Positions 22,801-37,800 of a stretch of 64,000 nt of DNA are shown piece after piece. Position 1 is the first letter of the stretch, and each line of letters opens with the position of its first letter. This DNA comes from Ananas comosus (taxonomy: Eukaryota > Streptophyta > Magnoliopsida > Poales > Bromeliaceae): assembly GCF_001540865.1 (NCBI RefSeq), contig NC_033633.1:7843691-7907690 (forward strand), read 5' to 3'. Both the position numbers and the translations under genes were made by a program. The notes below the pieces were generated by a model that was not told the origin of the DNA, searched no databases, and saw only the letters and a list, made by a program, of their open reading frames with translations.

Positions 22801-25800
22801 GGAAAGAAGAGGATCCTTTGCGAAATATACCTCCTAGCAAGGGCTTAGTTTCAAATTCAATCAAAAGAGGGACTTATTAGCAATTGTATCCAAACTATAT
22901 ATATTGTATTAGGGTTTTCATCAACCCTAATTGACTATATCGTAACCCTAAGCCCTACAGCCGCACCCTTCCGCTCCACAGCATCCTGCCGGCGCCCCGA
23001 GCCTTTAGCCACCAGCCCCAACCGTCGGAGCACCGACAAAGGCAACACCTTCATCTCTCCCTCAACTCTATTCCTCTCTCTCCAGTTCTTGCCCCCGAGG
23101 TGTTCTGGAGGGGCCCCACCGTCGGCAGCCGACGCCAACAAGCTTCCTATAGTCCGGCAAGTCACCCTCGATGGCCGCCAGCACCACCGTGCTCCTTCTT
23201 TCCTCAGCCAGGCTACACCAGGGATTTCTAGATCTTGGCCGGCGATAGCAGGGCTCCCCGTCGCCGCGGCCCACCTCCGACGACCTCCAGAGGTCCTTCC
23301 TGTTAGGGGTGTAATGTAGGCCGTGCTAGGCCGGCACGGCCCACATTACTCGGGCCGAAACGGGGCCCAGCCAGGATTCACATCCGAGTTGTGCCGTGCC
23401 GGGCCTGTCACAATCAACCATCCGGCCCAGCACGACCCCCAGGCCCGAAAGGTCCCGGCAGTGCCAAGCTTCGTGTCGACCCCTTAAAATTTTTACTTTT
23501 ATTTTTTAAAAAACATAAAATTTTAAATTATGGTCAATTAAGTATTTCTATTTAAATCTATATTGTGATTGAAAATTTTCAAATTTATAAATATTTTAAT
23601 TTTTTAAAAAAATTATAAATTATTATTATTTTTATTACTTTAATTTTTTAAAATATTAATTTAGTGGGCTTTCGATCCATCGGACCAACTTGTTTGACCC
23701 GATGGACCAAAAACCCCCCTCCAAAGGCCTGCCAATGCAGACCTTGAGAAGAGGAGCTCCTAGGGAGAAGGGCCAAAACCCCCTCCAAAGGTGTAGCGGT
23801 GCAGACCTTAGGAGAAGAGCTCCTGGGGATAAGGGCTCCCCAGGAGCTTAGACCCCAAGCCCAAGGCAATTTTGCCTTGGGGCTTGGGGTCTGGGCCGCC
23901 CTGGCCCGGTCGGCACGGCCCGCTGCTGTGCGGAGCCGCCGGCCTATCCTCGACTCGACACGGTCCAGGCCCGTTACGGGCTGGGCCGTGCCGAGCCGCC
24001 GGGCCGAAATATATAGGCCCAGCACGACCCAAACTATCGGGCCAGACCGGCCCCACGGGTGCTACAGTACGCGTGCCGTGCTGCAGCCCGGCCCGAGACC
24101 ATGCCGGGTTGGGCGGCCCCGCAGCCGCTCGGCCCGTTTTACATCCCTACCTTCGGCGCTACCCCGATTCCCCCGTTCGCCGTCGTTGCCCGAATTCAAA
24201 CCGAGCCAAGTTTTGCCCGAGTTGGCCTCGGGCCTCCTAGCCGCGCTGTCGCTGGTGACCACCTCCCTTTTCCCCCTCCAACCGGTCTTGACCTCCCCCT
24301 GCTAGAGCTCAACGCTACCAGCCACCGAAACCCAAAGTGAAGAAGTACCGGGCTTAGCTGTTCGGGCTAGGGTCTGGCCTCGGACCTTTACATCCTACCG
24401 TCGTCGGCGCTACCCATAGACCCACCCGGATCGCCCGGCTGCCCGAGTCCCGATTCCCCCGTTGCCGTCGTTGCCCCGAGATTCAAGCCCGACCAATTTG
24501 CCCGAGTGCCTGGGCCTGCCTAAGCACGCGCGTCCGCTGGTGACCACCTCCCTTTCCCTCTCCAAGCCGGTCCTCTGACCTCCCCTGCTAGAAGCTCAAG
24601 CGCGGCACAGCCACCCGGAAACCCAAATGAAAAGTATCGGGCTCTAGGCTGTGCGGCTAGGGTTCTTCGGAATCCTCGACTCCTCTGTTCGGCCAATCCG
24701 TAAGCCCAAGCAATCCCAAGAAAGGTGAGCACTAAGCTCTTTTTAAGTCTTGTAGGCTATGGGGCTTCAGACTATAGTTTCAATATCCATGCCTTCGAAT
24801 GTCTAGCTAGGCTTGTTGACCCCCAGGACATGCTAAACTTCGGGTTACAAGTTGCTGCCGAAAGTATCCTCAGAGCTCTCATTTCCGCTCCATGATAGCG
24901 ACCGTTCGTTCCGGTAGCATTGATGCCCGTCAAATATCTACAACATTGTTCAATCCGAACTTGGAATCGCGGTAGTAATAAAAGCCGCCATCTTTGTTGG
25001 GCAATATAACTGCAATTATCTTGTATGTTTAGGGTCTTCTATATATTGATTGTTGTGGGGTTTGTTCTCAGTCAAACGCAGAGTGAAAAATTGTAGGTGA
25101 CTGCTTCGACTGCATTGGTCCAAGGTCCAGTGGCCTTTACGAACATAAAATGGTGTTTCGGTGCACAGTTTCCGACAAAAATCACAGCGATTGCGAAATC
25201 TGTGATTTCGGTTCGGGATTCACGTTCCGAGACATGGATGTCCAGTCTATTCCAGGAGCTATTGCTGTAAAATTCTGGTCCCAAGTGGTCCCGTTGATCT
25301 GGGTAGAGTTAACACGTGGATTCCGGGACCAAAATTGGGATTCTCGAACGCCGGTAAGGTTTAATATAGGTTATTTCACGCCGTTCTTGCACCAAATTGC
25401 GTGCGGCTGGCCGATACTCAAAATGAGTTGTTTTGTGACCAACAAGAAAAGCGGCACGATGACTTCGGTAGTGCTTTGAAATCACTGGGGGGCTGAACCT
25501 GAACTCTAAAACACAAAAATCGAGTGATTTCAAGCGGCAGTTTCTATGCGCGCAGGTTGCTGCTATTCGTTGAGTGTAATTAGCACCATTATTGGCTGTC
25601 ACACAATTGAGGTTTTTGACACGCTCTGGCTTGCAGCAAAAGGGCCTGTCAAGTGTACGCAGGCCGAAACTACGGCATCTGCGAAAACCAAATATGCTAT
25701 TTTCGAGCTCAACTGATTTTCTTTTGGCCGCATCTTTTGTGCGCGCTGTCCAACATCATAAATAAGCGTGTCTCAGGACAGCTGGCGGGGAGTATGGCTA

Positions 25801-28800
25801 AGAATTGACTCCAGTTCATTCGGGACACATCCCCTCATAGTTGGCGGCGGTGTTCTGACGAGTCGATACGACGATCCGCGCGCGAAGTTTCTTTATGACC
25901 GTTTAAACGGAATCCAAAATTAAGATGCATCTGCGTTTCATTTCGCTAATTGGCATGATGATCATGGGCTTTTGGTACACATGTAGCAAAGTTTGGCTTA
26001 ATTACCGGTTTGGGTTGGACTTTGCATAGATCACCGCAATCAGCGGGAGGGCACATCACGTAGGGGTCAGAACGACCAACTGGTCATATTCACTGTAAAG
26101 TGGGTGCTTCGAGCTGATAGTTGTGCAGACAAATATTCCCATTTCTTCCTTCACTCACATACTGCACATATCACTTACTCTTACATGTTGCTTTTCTATA
26201 TCATTCAAAGCATTAATAAGGACAAAATACATTAAAAAACCTGTCAACTGCCCGATTTTTCACTTTCCTCCCGACTTCTAAAAACCTATATCTTACCCCT
26301 TAAAAAATATAAAATTCATAGAGGCTTACACGAGTGTTAACAGTGATGACAAAATAACCAAATTTGCCCCTCTCCCTCTTCATGCTCCCTCCTTAATCAT
26401 CGCTTCATTCCACAGTCCTCTCCCCTCCGTCCTTCGCACATCCTCGACCCAGCTCAACCTGCCGCATTGCTCCCACAATTTGCTCGCTCTATTCCTGCAC
26501 TCCCGTGCCTCTTTCTTCAGCAACGATGGGTATCAAGACTCGCGTTGGGGCGGGAACGGAGGGTGTGGCGGACGTAGTGAGGATGGGTAAGGAGGGCCGA
26601 GGCGCGATGGTGTGGGAGAGGACGGAAGGGATGGCGAAGCGAGGCCCGTGCGCCACGGCCGAGGACCCTCACCCGCGAGGAAAAGAGCGTCTGCGACTTT
26701 TGCGCTGCTGAGAACGGGGAGATACAAAGGTGATTCTTTGGATAAAACTATACTAATAAATAAGTAAAATAACGACCAAACGCTCCTCAAACTGAAGCAG
26801 AGGCTCGGGTCCGAAGTAAACTTTTTTAGTCTTTAGCGGTAAAATGTAGATTTTTAAAGCCGGGGATGGAAAGTGAAAAACAAGCGCTGTATGACGGGGG
26901 GTTTTTTATAATTTACCTACCATATATTACTCTGCATAGTCGGCAGCTACTTCTTGACCTGTTGCTGCACCACACTAATCCCCAAGTTGACTCACCCATT
27001 CTAGGACGTACTTCTCCCATCCTAAAGCATGCTGTAATCTCGTTACCTTTGGGCCCCTTGCACCCATCCAAAATACTTAAGCGCGGGTTAAGACATTCGA
27101 TTTTTAGGCCTATGTCTCATCTTATACTATACGCAGCTATCTCTGGCTGGTCTTCACATTCTCCGCCTTACGTCCTGAAGTCTCCTGTCGGGTCAACTCA
27201 CCAAAGTACAAGCGAGTGTGAGACTCTCTCGCTAGCCTGAATCGATCCTTGTGTGAGCTGCACTCTACCCACAACAGTCAAACCACATAACAGCCTCCGC
27301 TCATCGCGCCGTTCGTTAATCCAAGTTCAGGCCGAAACTCATCTCAACACGTGATGGTAATTGACTTTGAACGCAAGCCTAACGCCGCGGCGCCGAGGGC
27401 ATTACTATCCGGGGGTCCCATCCTACTACTACTAACTGCTCTCTAGCATCTAATTCTCTCTAGCTCTTGGCCTTGCCACCTACCCAAAATTTACAAGCAG
27501 GTTAAGAATTTGTAGCTCTATTTATCTTACATATAGCACTACCCGCGCGTCTCACACTGTGAGTAGGCTCCTACATTCTTGACATTGGGTGATCGTTTCA
27601 GGTCCGCGTGACAGACGTATACCTATCATAAAAAGGACTAAAGTCCCACTTGGGACGGCAGAGCGTCATATCCCACCGTATCGTATCGTGCCACACAAGA
27701 TCATTGCACAACTATGAGCCTCCGTACCGATGGCCAAACCTCAAAACTCTCTATTCTTGAAATTAGAGTAATTTCTCAACAAATTCAAAAGATTTGATTA
27801 AAAATACATAATAAATAATTGGCAATCATTTCTTGCTAAAGAAAAATAAATATTCATTCCATATCGTTTCCGCACATATATATTATTTTTCAAGACGCAA
27901 TTCGCGGCACAGTCCGGCATGCACCGGTGCCGGTATCGTGCGGGGGTATTCGTTCGGCACGACCCGTCCACGGCACTCTAATCCATGATTATCCTTATGA
28001 CTCGACTTACTTGGCTCTCCGAATTTTACGCCATACAGCATTGATATTCAGCAAATAATCGCTTTTCAGCAAGTCTACATAGAATCATAACATAAAAAAA
28101 ATCGCACACATACACATTAGAGTACTTACACCCTAAAGAGACATAGCAGGTTAATGACCACCTGACTAAGTGTACCAATCAATATATACGGATAAGAGCC
28201 AACCAAGTCGTTCCATTCGTGACAGTGTGGATCAGGTTCGGCTGCATTTATTGGCACCCCCGCCCCGAAATTCCACTAAAACATTTGGCACGGTCGGGCG
28301 CACCGAGCGATCCGCCGAACAGACCACGCACCTCTTCCTGTCCGCCAAGCGGCCAAGCAAGCCAGATCATGTACAGATAAAGCGCCCAGGGAACTGCTTA
28401 AAATAACATACAATGATGATAACGATCACACAATGCACTATAACTAAGAGCAAGAACAAAGTTGACATATACAAGATATAACAAAGAGAGATAGTCTACT
28501 ATTACCAACCATTTCAATCATCTTAGCACATTTGAATATATACATATTTCATTCTTCCAAATGTGATACATGTTTTCCTCAAAATACAAGTAGCTTCAAA
28601 CTAACTAATGCAAACATCATCTAGATACATCCCGAGGGTACCTCTAATCATAAATGAAAAGCCTACTAACTAGGCTCAACTTCAGGCTCCAATGCGCCTT
28701 TGCCGCGTCCTACGCTCGACTCGCCTCTGTGTGTACCCTGTTAGCCACCCAAACCACATTGTGAGAACCATATAAATAGCTAGTTCTCCAGTGGGTTTCC

Positions 28801-31800
28801 GACTCTCCACTGGCGCTGCAACAAGCCGGTCAGTGCCGACCATCCTGCGCAGGTAACTCCTCGTACTTAGAATCCGGCTCCTCGAGCGACCTCAGGAGAC
28901 GGTCGCTGGCGGTACGAACACTACGTACGTAGCAGTCTGGGACATTATTCTCCTGTCAACGCAACAACCGGTTAGTCCATTTCTAACCATGTAACTCCGT
29001 CGGCATAACTATATTACGCGACTCAACCTCCGCCATACACCGGACGTACACCACTTTGTATCTAGTCCTAACTCTTAAGCGTCGTGTTGTCGGGCCGCAC
29101 ACACAAACCACATCGAGCTTGGAACTAACAGCTGCTCGATCCATCTCTGCCAACTAGAGATCTATACTCGACCGACCTAGATCGAATTCTGCTTCAACGA
29201 TATAGTTTTACCGTTTTCTCTCACGTACCTACACAACACTAGGTTCACCGGTCCTAAGTCTCTAGTCACACCTAGACTAACAAACAACCTCTTTACTTCG
29301 TTCTTAAATGCAATCTGTCAAACCAACACTGGTCACACCTGTGCCAGAATCACATACCAATTTGGCAACGTTCGGGTGCATCCGGACGGAGCCGCGAACT
29401 ACAGCCATTTTGCGCGCGCACTCAACTGTCCGCCAAGGCAAGCAACCAGATCATGTACAATAAGCGCCCAGTGGATGCTTAAATCACATACATGATCGAT
29501 ACGATGCAACACAAGTGCACTTACAACTAAGAAGCAAGAACCACAAGTAAATATACAGTGTAAGCAAAGCGAGACTAGTCTAACTATTACAATCGATTCA
29601 ACATTTACATCATTGAAATATATTACATTTCATCTTCCAAAACGTGATACATGTTTTTCTCATCAAAATACAAATAGCTCCTCAAAACTATCCAAAACAT
29701 CATCTAGTACAACGTGTACTTCTAGATGCATAAAAGAAAATGCACTAACTAGGCCTCACTTAGGCGCTATGCGCCTTGCCGGCGGTTTCCTCGCTCGACT
29801 GCCTATCCGTGTGTACCTGTAACCCCAAAACCACATGGGATTAGAACATATAAATATACGTTTCCAGTGGGTTCGAGCCGCCGACGCCCGCCGGTTTTCC
29901 ACTAGGTCTAAAGCTGGCCACCGATAGAGAGATAGAATAAATATACAAAAATGAACTGCACTACTCTATCATGGCCATCAATGATAATAATGCATGTCAA
30001 CCATACTAACCTATCATGCTAGTATCCATGTCATCGAGTATATAAAGGTCATAGTACTTGGTAACTACAACATAGCACATATTTCTACTCAAGTAATAAT
30101 GCAAGCCTACTATTATCATTTCATGTTTATTACCCCAAACTCTACTTGGTTACCCGAAGGTTCATCCTCGACTTCAGCATCTCATCTCATAGGTAGGAAA
30201 GCTGCACTCGCACGTACCGAACCCGTCTGCGGGACAACTCCGTCTGCCCCTAGTGAAGTAACTATCCCCGAACTCGTGGCCTCGTGGAGCGACCACCGAA
30301 CAAGCAAAACAGACTAGTGAGTTAATCCCATCCTCACCAAGGAGATCCGCATCTACAAGGTCAATTGCCTCTGCTGCACAAATACAATGCATCTAATCTC
30401 GGATCTTCTCTGTCGCCTAAACCATGTCCATGTTTACATACACTAGAACTCGATGCCAACTCGTGTCGAATTCTTGTAGTAAGCTTTCTAGCTAGTTGAC
30501 ACATGCCACTTCGTTCATGTTAGTGTTTCTAAATTATCATCTATTCCATGCCACCTCTCCTAGCTACATATGTCTAAGTTCGACTCTTTATGCCATTATA
30601 GGATTCCCATGTCACAAGACCCAATCCTCATGCTACCCTAGTCTATGTGTCCAACCCATAGTTACACTACTAAGAAGCATGCAAGGAATTAGAATTTGCA
30701 ACTATCTACTAATCCTATAATGCAATATGATCAAGCAGATATATAACTTAGACATAAAAAGAAATCCGGATGCTTCGGGATGACACCCCCCACCTTTTGT
30801 GTATACGGAGGCTCTAGAAATGCGCTTCGGCGTTCTTTACGACGAAGCCTCGGTCTCCTTGGTCCAAATGATGCTCAATCGGCCTTATTTTTCCGATAGC
30901 TCTTGACCCGCTCGACGAATCGAAATTCCGACTTCGCCCCCGCGTTTCGTTACCTAGCAATTAGGTTTACAAGGCCTCAAATGAGATCAATCTCATACTT
31001 TTCTAAAAACCCCATTTTGGTGCCCTAGGGTTAGCATCAAGCTAAACCCATCTCAAAACCCTAGATTATAGCTCCAATCCTACCATTCATGGTGCTAGGG
31101 ATCCATTTGATCCCATCCAAAGAGCTAAAACCCAAAAACCCTAAATTTCACAAGCTAGGTTTGGATAGCTTACCTCTTAGCTACACCAAGTAGAAGAGGA
31201 GAGGGAGAGGAAGATGTCGAAGGTCTTCCTCTTGATCTCCTTCTTCTTCTCCTTCCTTTCCTTCTCTTCCTTTCCTTCTTCTCCTTCTTGTTCTTCTCTT
31301 TTCCTTCTAGAGAGAGAGAGAAAGCAAGAGTGTGAGGGAGGGAGTGAAATGAGAGATGAGAGGGGGAAGAGGGCATATGCCCCTCTATTGTAACAATATC
31401 CATCCAAGCCTCTCCACTTTTTACTCTGTGCACTGCCCCTCACTTGGCATTCTGCGCCCAGAGGGACCGGTCTCCCCGACTTGGGACCGGTCCCCGAGAG
31501 CTTCAGCTCGGGTCACGCATTCGGGTACCGGTCTCTCTCCGAGAGACCGATCTTCGGGAGACCGGTCCTTGCCTGTGAGACCGGTCCCTGAGAGCAATAT
31601 TTTCAGGACTTAGCCAAATTTCTGGCTTTCTCGCTGGGTTCCCGTTCGGGGACCGGTCCCTCACCGCCAGGGACCGATTGCCTCAAGCAACCCCGCAACA
31701 CCAGCCGATAGGACCGGTCCCTTCCTGCCAGGGACCGGTCCCCGAGAGCAATTTTGCTCCAGTGCAGATTTTGCACTCTTTGCTCTCGTGGACTCATTTC

Positions 31801-34800
31801 CAATGCACTTTTGGTGATTTTAATATCTTTGGCTTTTCCAAAGCACACCAATACGACCCTTGGTCGATTCTGGATGAAGTCTAACTCTCGTATTTCGAGA
31901 ATTCACTTCCTTACATCCTCCCCTTCTAAAAAAGAGTTTCGTTCTCGAAACGAATTCAATAACTCATACCTCATTGCATTTCCGTGAAAAGATGAGGATA
32001 ATGCACTTTCATCGATTCCTCGAGTTCCCACGTAGCCTCACGATCGCTGTGATTGGTCCAACGAATCTTCACATAGGGAATCTCACGGTTTCTCAATTTC
32101 CGCACTTCTCGAGCAATGATCATCGCCGGAAACTCTTCATAACTTAGATCTTCTTGTAGATCCGGCGGTTCATAATACATCACGTGCTCAGGGTCGTGGA
32201 TATACTTGCGAAGGTTAGAAACGTGGAATACATCATGCACCCCCGCGAGCTTCGGCGGTAATGCAAGTCGGTACGCTACCGCTCCAACACGTTCCAACAC
32301 TTCGAATGGCCCGATATATCGAGGACTAGCTTTCTCCGCACTCCGAAGCGTTTCACACCTCTCATAGGTGAAACCTTCAAGAAAACGCGGTCACCCACTG
32401 CGAATTCCAAGTCTCTACAGCGTTTGTCAGAATAGCTCTTTTGCCTCGACTGTGCCGTAAGTAGCCTCTCGCGAGCGAGACAGACCTTCTCTTCCACCTC
32501 CCGCAATATGTCTGGGCCCAATACCGCATGCTCACCTACATCGCTCCAACATATAGGGGATCGGCACTTCCGTCCATATAGGACCTCAAACGGTGCCATC
32601 CCAATGCTAGCTTGGTAACTGTTATTGTAGGCGAACTCGGCCATCCTCAAATGGTTTGCCCAACGACCCTTATAGTCAATGACACACGCTCGCAACATAT
32701 CCTCCAGAATATAGTCCTCTCTGACTGTCCATCTGTCTAAGGATGAAACGCGGTGCTGAAATTGAGCCGTGTGCCAAGTGCTTCCTGCAGGTTTTTCCAA
32801 AATTGCGTAGTAAAACGGGGGTCTCGATCTGACACGATCGACTTCGGAACCCCGTGCAACCTCACAACTTCATCTAAGTACACCTGCGCCAATTTGTCAC
32901 CCGACCAGGTGGTGTGAATCGGTAGAAAGTGTGCCTACTTGGTCATACGATCCACAATCACCCAGATCGCGTCGTGGCCACCCGTCGAACGGGGCAATCC
33001 GACCACGAAGTCCATAGCAATATTCTCCCATTTCCAAACGGGGATAGGTAGACTTTGGAGCTTTCCCGCTGGAAATCGGCGTTCAGCCTTCACTTGCTGG
33101 CATACCAAGCACTGCGCCACATAGCGCCCAATGTCAGCTTTCATGCCCGGCCACCAGTACTGCATTTTTAGATCACGGTACATCTTGGTGCCGCCCGGGT
33201 GAATACTATAAGGAGTCCGATGCGCTTCTTGTAAAATTAATTTCCGGACCTCCTCGTTTTCCGGTACGCACCATCGGTTTCGAAACCGAAGCGCACCCTC
33301 GGCGTCTACACTGAAATCACCGCCGCGTCCACTCTCGATGTCCCGCCGCACCTTTTGGAGATTGGGGTCTGCAGATTGCAAACTCTTAATCTGCTCCAAC
33401 AAGGTCGGTTGGACAACGAGAGCCATAAGCATAGGCGGGGTTTCCGGAGCTACTACTTCGAGATCCATACGTTCCATCTCTCTCCACAGTGGCTCTTGAC
33501 GTGTGACCAACATAGCCAGATTCTCCACTGACTTCCTGCTAAGCGCGTCGGCCACCACGTTTGCTTTTCCGGGGTGGTATAGGATTGTAACATCGAAATC
33601 CTTTAGCAACTCTAACCACCGCCGTTGCCGCATGTTGAGCTCCTTCTGCGTGAAAAGGTACTTCAGGCTTTTGTGGTCCGTATATATTTCGCATCGCGCG
33701 CCATACAAGTAGTGCCTCCATAACTTGAGAGCAAACACTACCGCGGCTAACTCTAGGTCGTGGACAGGGTAATTCTTCTCATAGCTTTTTAGCTGACGGG
33801 ACGCATAAGCGATCACCTTCCCGCCCTGCATCAGAACACACCCTAAGCCCGATTGTGACGCGTCGCTATACACCACGAAGTCTTCATCTTGCACCGGTAA
33901 GGCGAGCACCGGAGTCGAAGTTAATCTATCCTTCAACTCTTGGAAACTCCGGTCACACTCACCGCTCCACACGAACTTCGTGCCTTACTCCACCCTCAGA
34001 AATGACATGCCCAAGAAATGCAACCTCTCGGAGCCAAAAGTCGCATTTCTTAAACTTAGCATACAGCTTCTCCTCCCGAAGGACTTGAAGCACGATTCTC
34101 AGATGCTCGGCATGTTCCTCGTCGCTACGAGAATAGATCAAGATGTCGTCTATGAAGACCACGACAAATCGGTCCAAGTACTCCTTGAAGACACGGTTCA
34201 TCAGATCCATGAACGCTGCCGGGGCGTTAGTAAGCCCAAACGGCATGACCGTGAATTCATAGTGTCCATACCGCATACAAAACGCGGTCTTTTGCACATC
34301 TTCCGGCTTAATCTTGAATTGATGATAACCGGACTGCAGATCAATCTTTGAATAAACCCGAGATCCTTGCAACTGATCAAATAAATCATCGATCCTGGGC
34401 AACGGGTACTTATTTTTTATCGTAACCTTGTTCAACTCGCGATAGTCTACGCAGAGTCCAAACGATCCGTCCTTCTTTCGCACAAACAGAACCGGGGCTC
34501 CCCACGGCGATACACTTGGCCGTACAAATCCCTTATCGAGGAGATCTATCAATTGAGCCCGCAGCTCCTTCAGTTCTGCCGGCGCCATCCAATACGGAGC
34601 CTTCAAGATAGGTGCGGTTCCTGGAACCAAATCTATCACGAACTCGATCTTCCGGTCTGGCGGCATTCCCGGTAACTCCGCGGGAAAAACGTCCGGGAAC
34701 GCTCGGACCACGGCTAGTTCCTCGAGTGTCGGAGTCTTCCTGTGGACTTCTACAACGGTCGCCAAATAGGCCATACAACCGCTATTAATCAACTTCCTCG

Positions 34801-37800
34801 CCCTCGTCGCCGACACCATCGCGGCGAAGCGTGAGCTTCTACAGGCCCGGTAGGTGAATTCCTCTTGGCCCGGCTCTCGAAACGTTATTACTTTACTTCT
34901 GCAGTGAATAGTCGCATAGTACTTCAAGAGCCAATCCATTCCTAAAATGACGTCGAAGTCTTTCAACTTCTTGAACACCAATATACGAATGGGCATTATC
35001 CAATCGCCCAACCGCACCGGACAAGACGAACGCTCCTTACGGACTAGAAAATCACGTCTGGGGCCCGATACTCTCCAAGTGCTTTTACTCTCTTGTAGCT
35101 CTATGTCATGCATGCGTGCAAATGACCTACTGATGAATGAATGCGTAGCACCTGTATCAAACATAGCCCTGGAGCGAACTCCGTTAATTAAAACCATACC
35201 TACGAGTACATGGCGATCCCCCGCCTCAGCAGGTTCCTCGGCTTGGGTTTGGGCGGCAAACACCCACCCACTCGGAGCCGATCTCGTCGCCTCAGATTGG
35301 CGTGGTACCATCGCACATCCAGCCGACGACGCAGTAGGTGGGACACCTCCATAATGCGCCGGAGTCGCCAGAGCCGATGCGACCGAAGGGGCAGGCGAAG
35401 TCCTCATTAGACAGTAGCGGTTGATATGGCCTGCCTGTCCACACGTGAAGCACTTCCCTTCCCGTTGATCACACATCCTTGACTCGTGGTTCCCACCACA
35501 GATTGTGCACCGCTGCGGTCCGCGGCCCTTGGATTGCGTTCACGGGTACTTCGGGGGCCTTTTTGACTTGGCTTGAGCTCCCGAACTACTTTGGGCCCGC
35601 TTCTTGCCACCGTCCTTCTCGGACGCTTCTCGCTCCTCCCGGATGTGAGCGTTTCCTTGCTCCGCCCACAACGCTCTGTCGAGCACCTCCGCGAAGGTAG
35701 TGAGCTTCAGAATGTGCACCGCCCGGTAGATATCAGCCCGGAGCCCTCGCTCGAACCAATCGGCTCGATCCCTGTCATACCGCACTACGTCGGGGACGCA
35801 ATCAATGATGTGAGAGAACTCCCGCTCATATTCCGCTACCGTGCGGCTACCTTGCTTCAACTTTCGAAATTGCTCCTGGAGTTTCTTCTTCTCGCTGTCG
35901 AGGAAGTAGTTAACATAGAACAATCCCCGAAACTCCTCCCACGTCAACGGCGGAAGGTCGGAAGCTCGGTTTCTCTTGATTCGCTTCCACCAAACCTTCG
36001 CCGTTCACTCCAAACAATGAATGACGAGGTAGACCTTGTCCCTCTCCAAGGTGTAGAGGTCCTCGAACAAGGTCTCCATTGAGTCCACCCACGACTCAAC
36101 CATCCATGGCTCGACCTTCTCTCCCTCGAAAGTCGGTGGATTAAACCTTCGGAACTTCTCGAGAGCCGCAAGTGCGCACTCCCTCTCCGCCTCCAATGCC
36201 GTCGCATCGGGTGTCGTAGAACCCGATGCCGCCGGAGGAACGCTCGCCGGCGGAGGACGTGCCGCCACCGGAACTGCCGCAATGCCCTCACCCTCAGCCA
36301 CCGTAGGCGCACGAGCTGGAGGCGGGGGCGGATCACGGCCCTCAGTCACAACTGCAGTTGCCGCCGCAAAATGCCACTCCATAAGCCCTTAGAGCTGCTC
36401 GAACCGACTCTCCTGGCGCTGCACAATGCCGGTCAATGCCGACACCTGCGCACGTAACTCCTGTACTTAGATCCGGCTTCCTCGAGCACCTCAGGAGACG
36501 GTGCGGAACGGACCTACGTACGTAGCGTCTTGGGGACATTATCTCCTGCAACGCAACAACCGGGTTAGTCATCTAACCCACTTAACTCCGTCGCATACAC
36601 TATATTACGCGACTCAACTCCGCCATAAGCGGACGTACACCATTGTATTAGTCCTAACTCTTAGCGTCGTGTTGTCGGCCGCCAACACAAACTCCTCGAG
36701 CTTAGAACTAACACCGCTCGGATCCATCTCTAGCCACACTAGAGATCTATACTCGATCCGACCTAATCGGATTCTTCTTCAACCGATATAGGTTTACGTT
36801 TCTCTCACGTACCTACACAACACTAGGGTTCACCGTCCTAAGGTCTCTTAGGTCCATCCTAGACTCTCTCTTTACTTGTTCTTAATTGCTCTGATACCAA
36901 CAACACTGTCACGCCCTGCCCAGAATCCACTACCAATTTGGCACGGTTCGGGCGCACCGGACGGACCGCCGAACGGACAGCGCATCTCCTGTCCGCCCAA
37001 GGCCAAGCAACCAGATCATGTACAGATAAGCGCCCAGGGAATGCTTAAATAACATACATGATCGATACGATGCACACAAGTGCACTATAACTAAGAGCAA
37101 GAACCACAAGTGAATATACAAGTGTACAAAGAGAGAGAGTCTAACTATTACAATCATTCAACATTTACATCATTTGAATATATTATATTTTCATCTTCCA
37201 AAATGTGAATACATGTTTTCCTCAAAATACAAGTAGCTCTCCAATAACTATCCAAAACATCATCTAGTACACGTGTACTCTAATGCATAAAAGAAAAGCT
37301 ACTAACTAGGCTCACTTAGGGCGCTATGCCCTTGCCGCGGTCCTCGCTCGGCTCGCCTCTGTGTGTACCTGTACCCCAAAACCACACGGGGTGAGAACTA
37401 TATAAATATAGTTCCCAGTGGGTTCGGCCGCCGACGCCGCCGGTTTTCCCACTAGGTCTAAGCTGGCACAGATAGAGAGATAGATAGATATATAGAAAAT
37501 GAACTGCAACTACTCTATCATGCCATCAATGATAATAATGCATGCAACAACTACTATCATGCTAGTATCATGTCATGAGTATATAAAAGTGCATAGCAAT
37601 GTAATCTACAACATACACTATGTCTACTCAAGGTAATAATGCAAGTCTACTATGCATTTCATGTTTATTACCCAATCTACTTGGTTAACCCGTAGGTTAA
37701 ACCCTCGACTCACTCTCAATCTCATAGGTGAGGAGAAACTGCACTCGCACACCGAGACCGTCTGCGGGACAACTACGTCTGCCCCTAGTGAAGTACTCCG

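Larger units (their letters stand above)
24150..30500. other. Zone of indel-rich, low-confidence sequence
   Basis: Where this stretch has a second copy inside the window, it differs mainly by single-base insertions and deletions. Examples are the TRIM (26970-27560 versus 2841-3390), the MITE (27635-27985 versus 13503-13845) and the Tekay LTR (29331-30500 versus 36907-38200). Just to the right, 30760-31915 matches 38290-39445 almost perfectly. It suggests unpolished long-read sequence rather than biology. Protein-level features here should be treated with caution. Confidence 0.55.
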
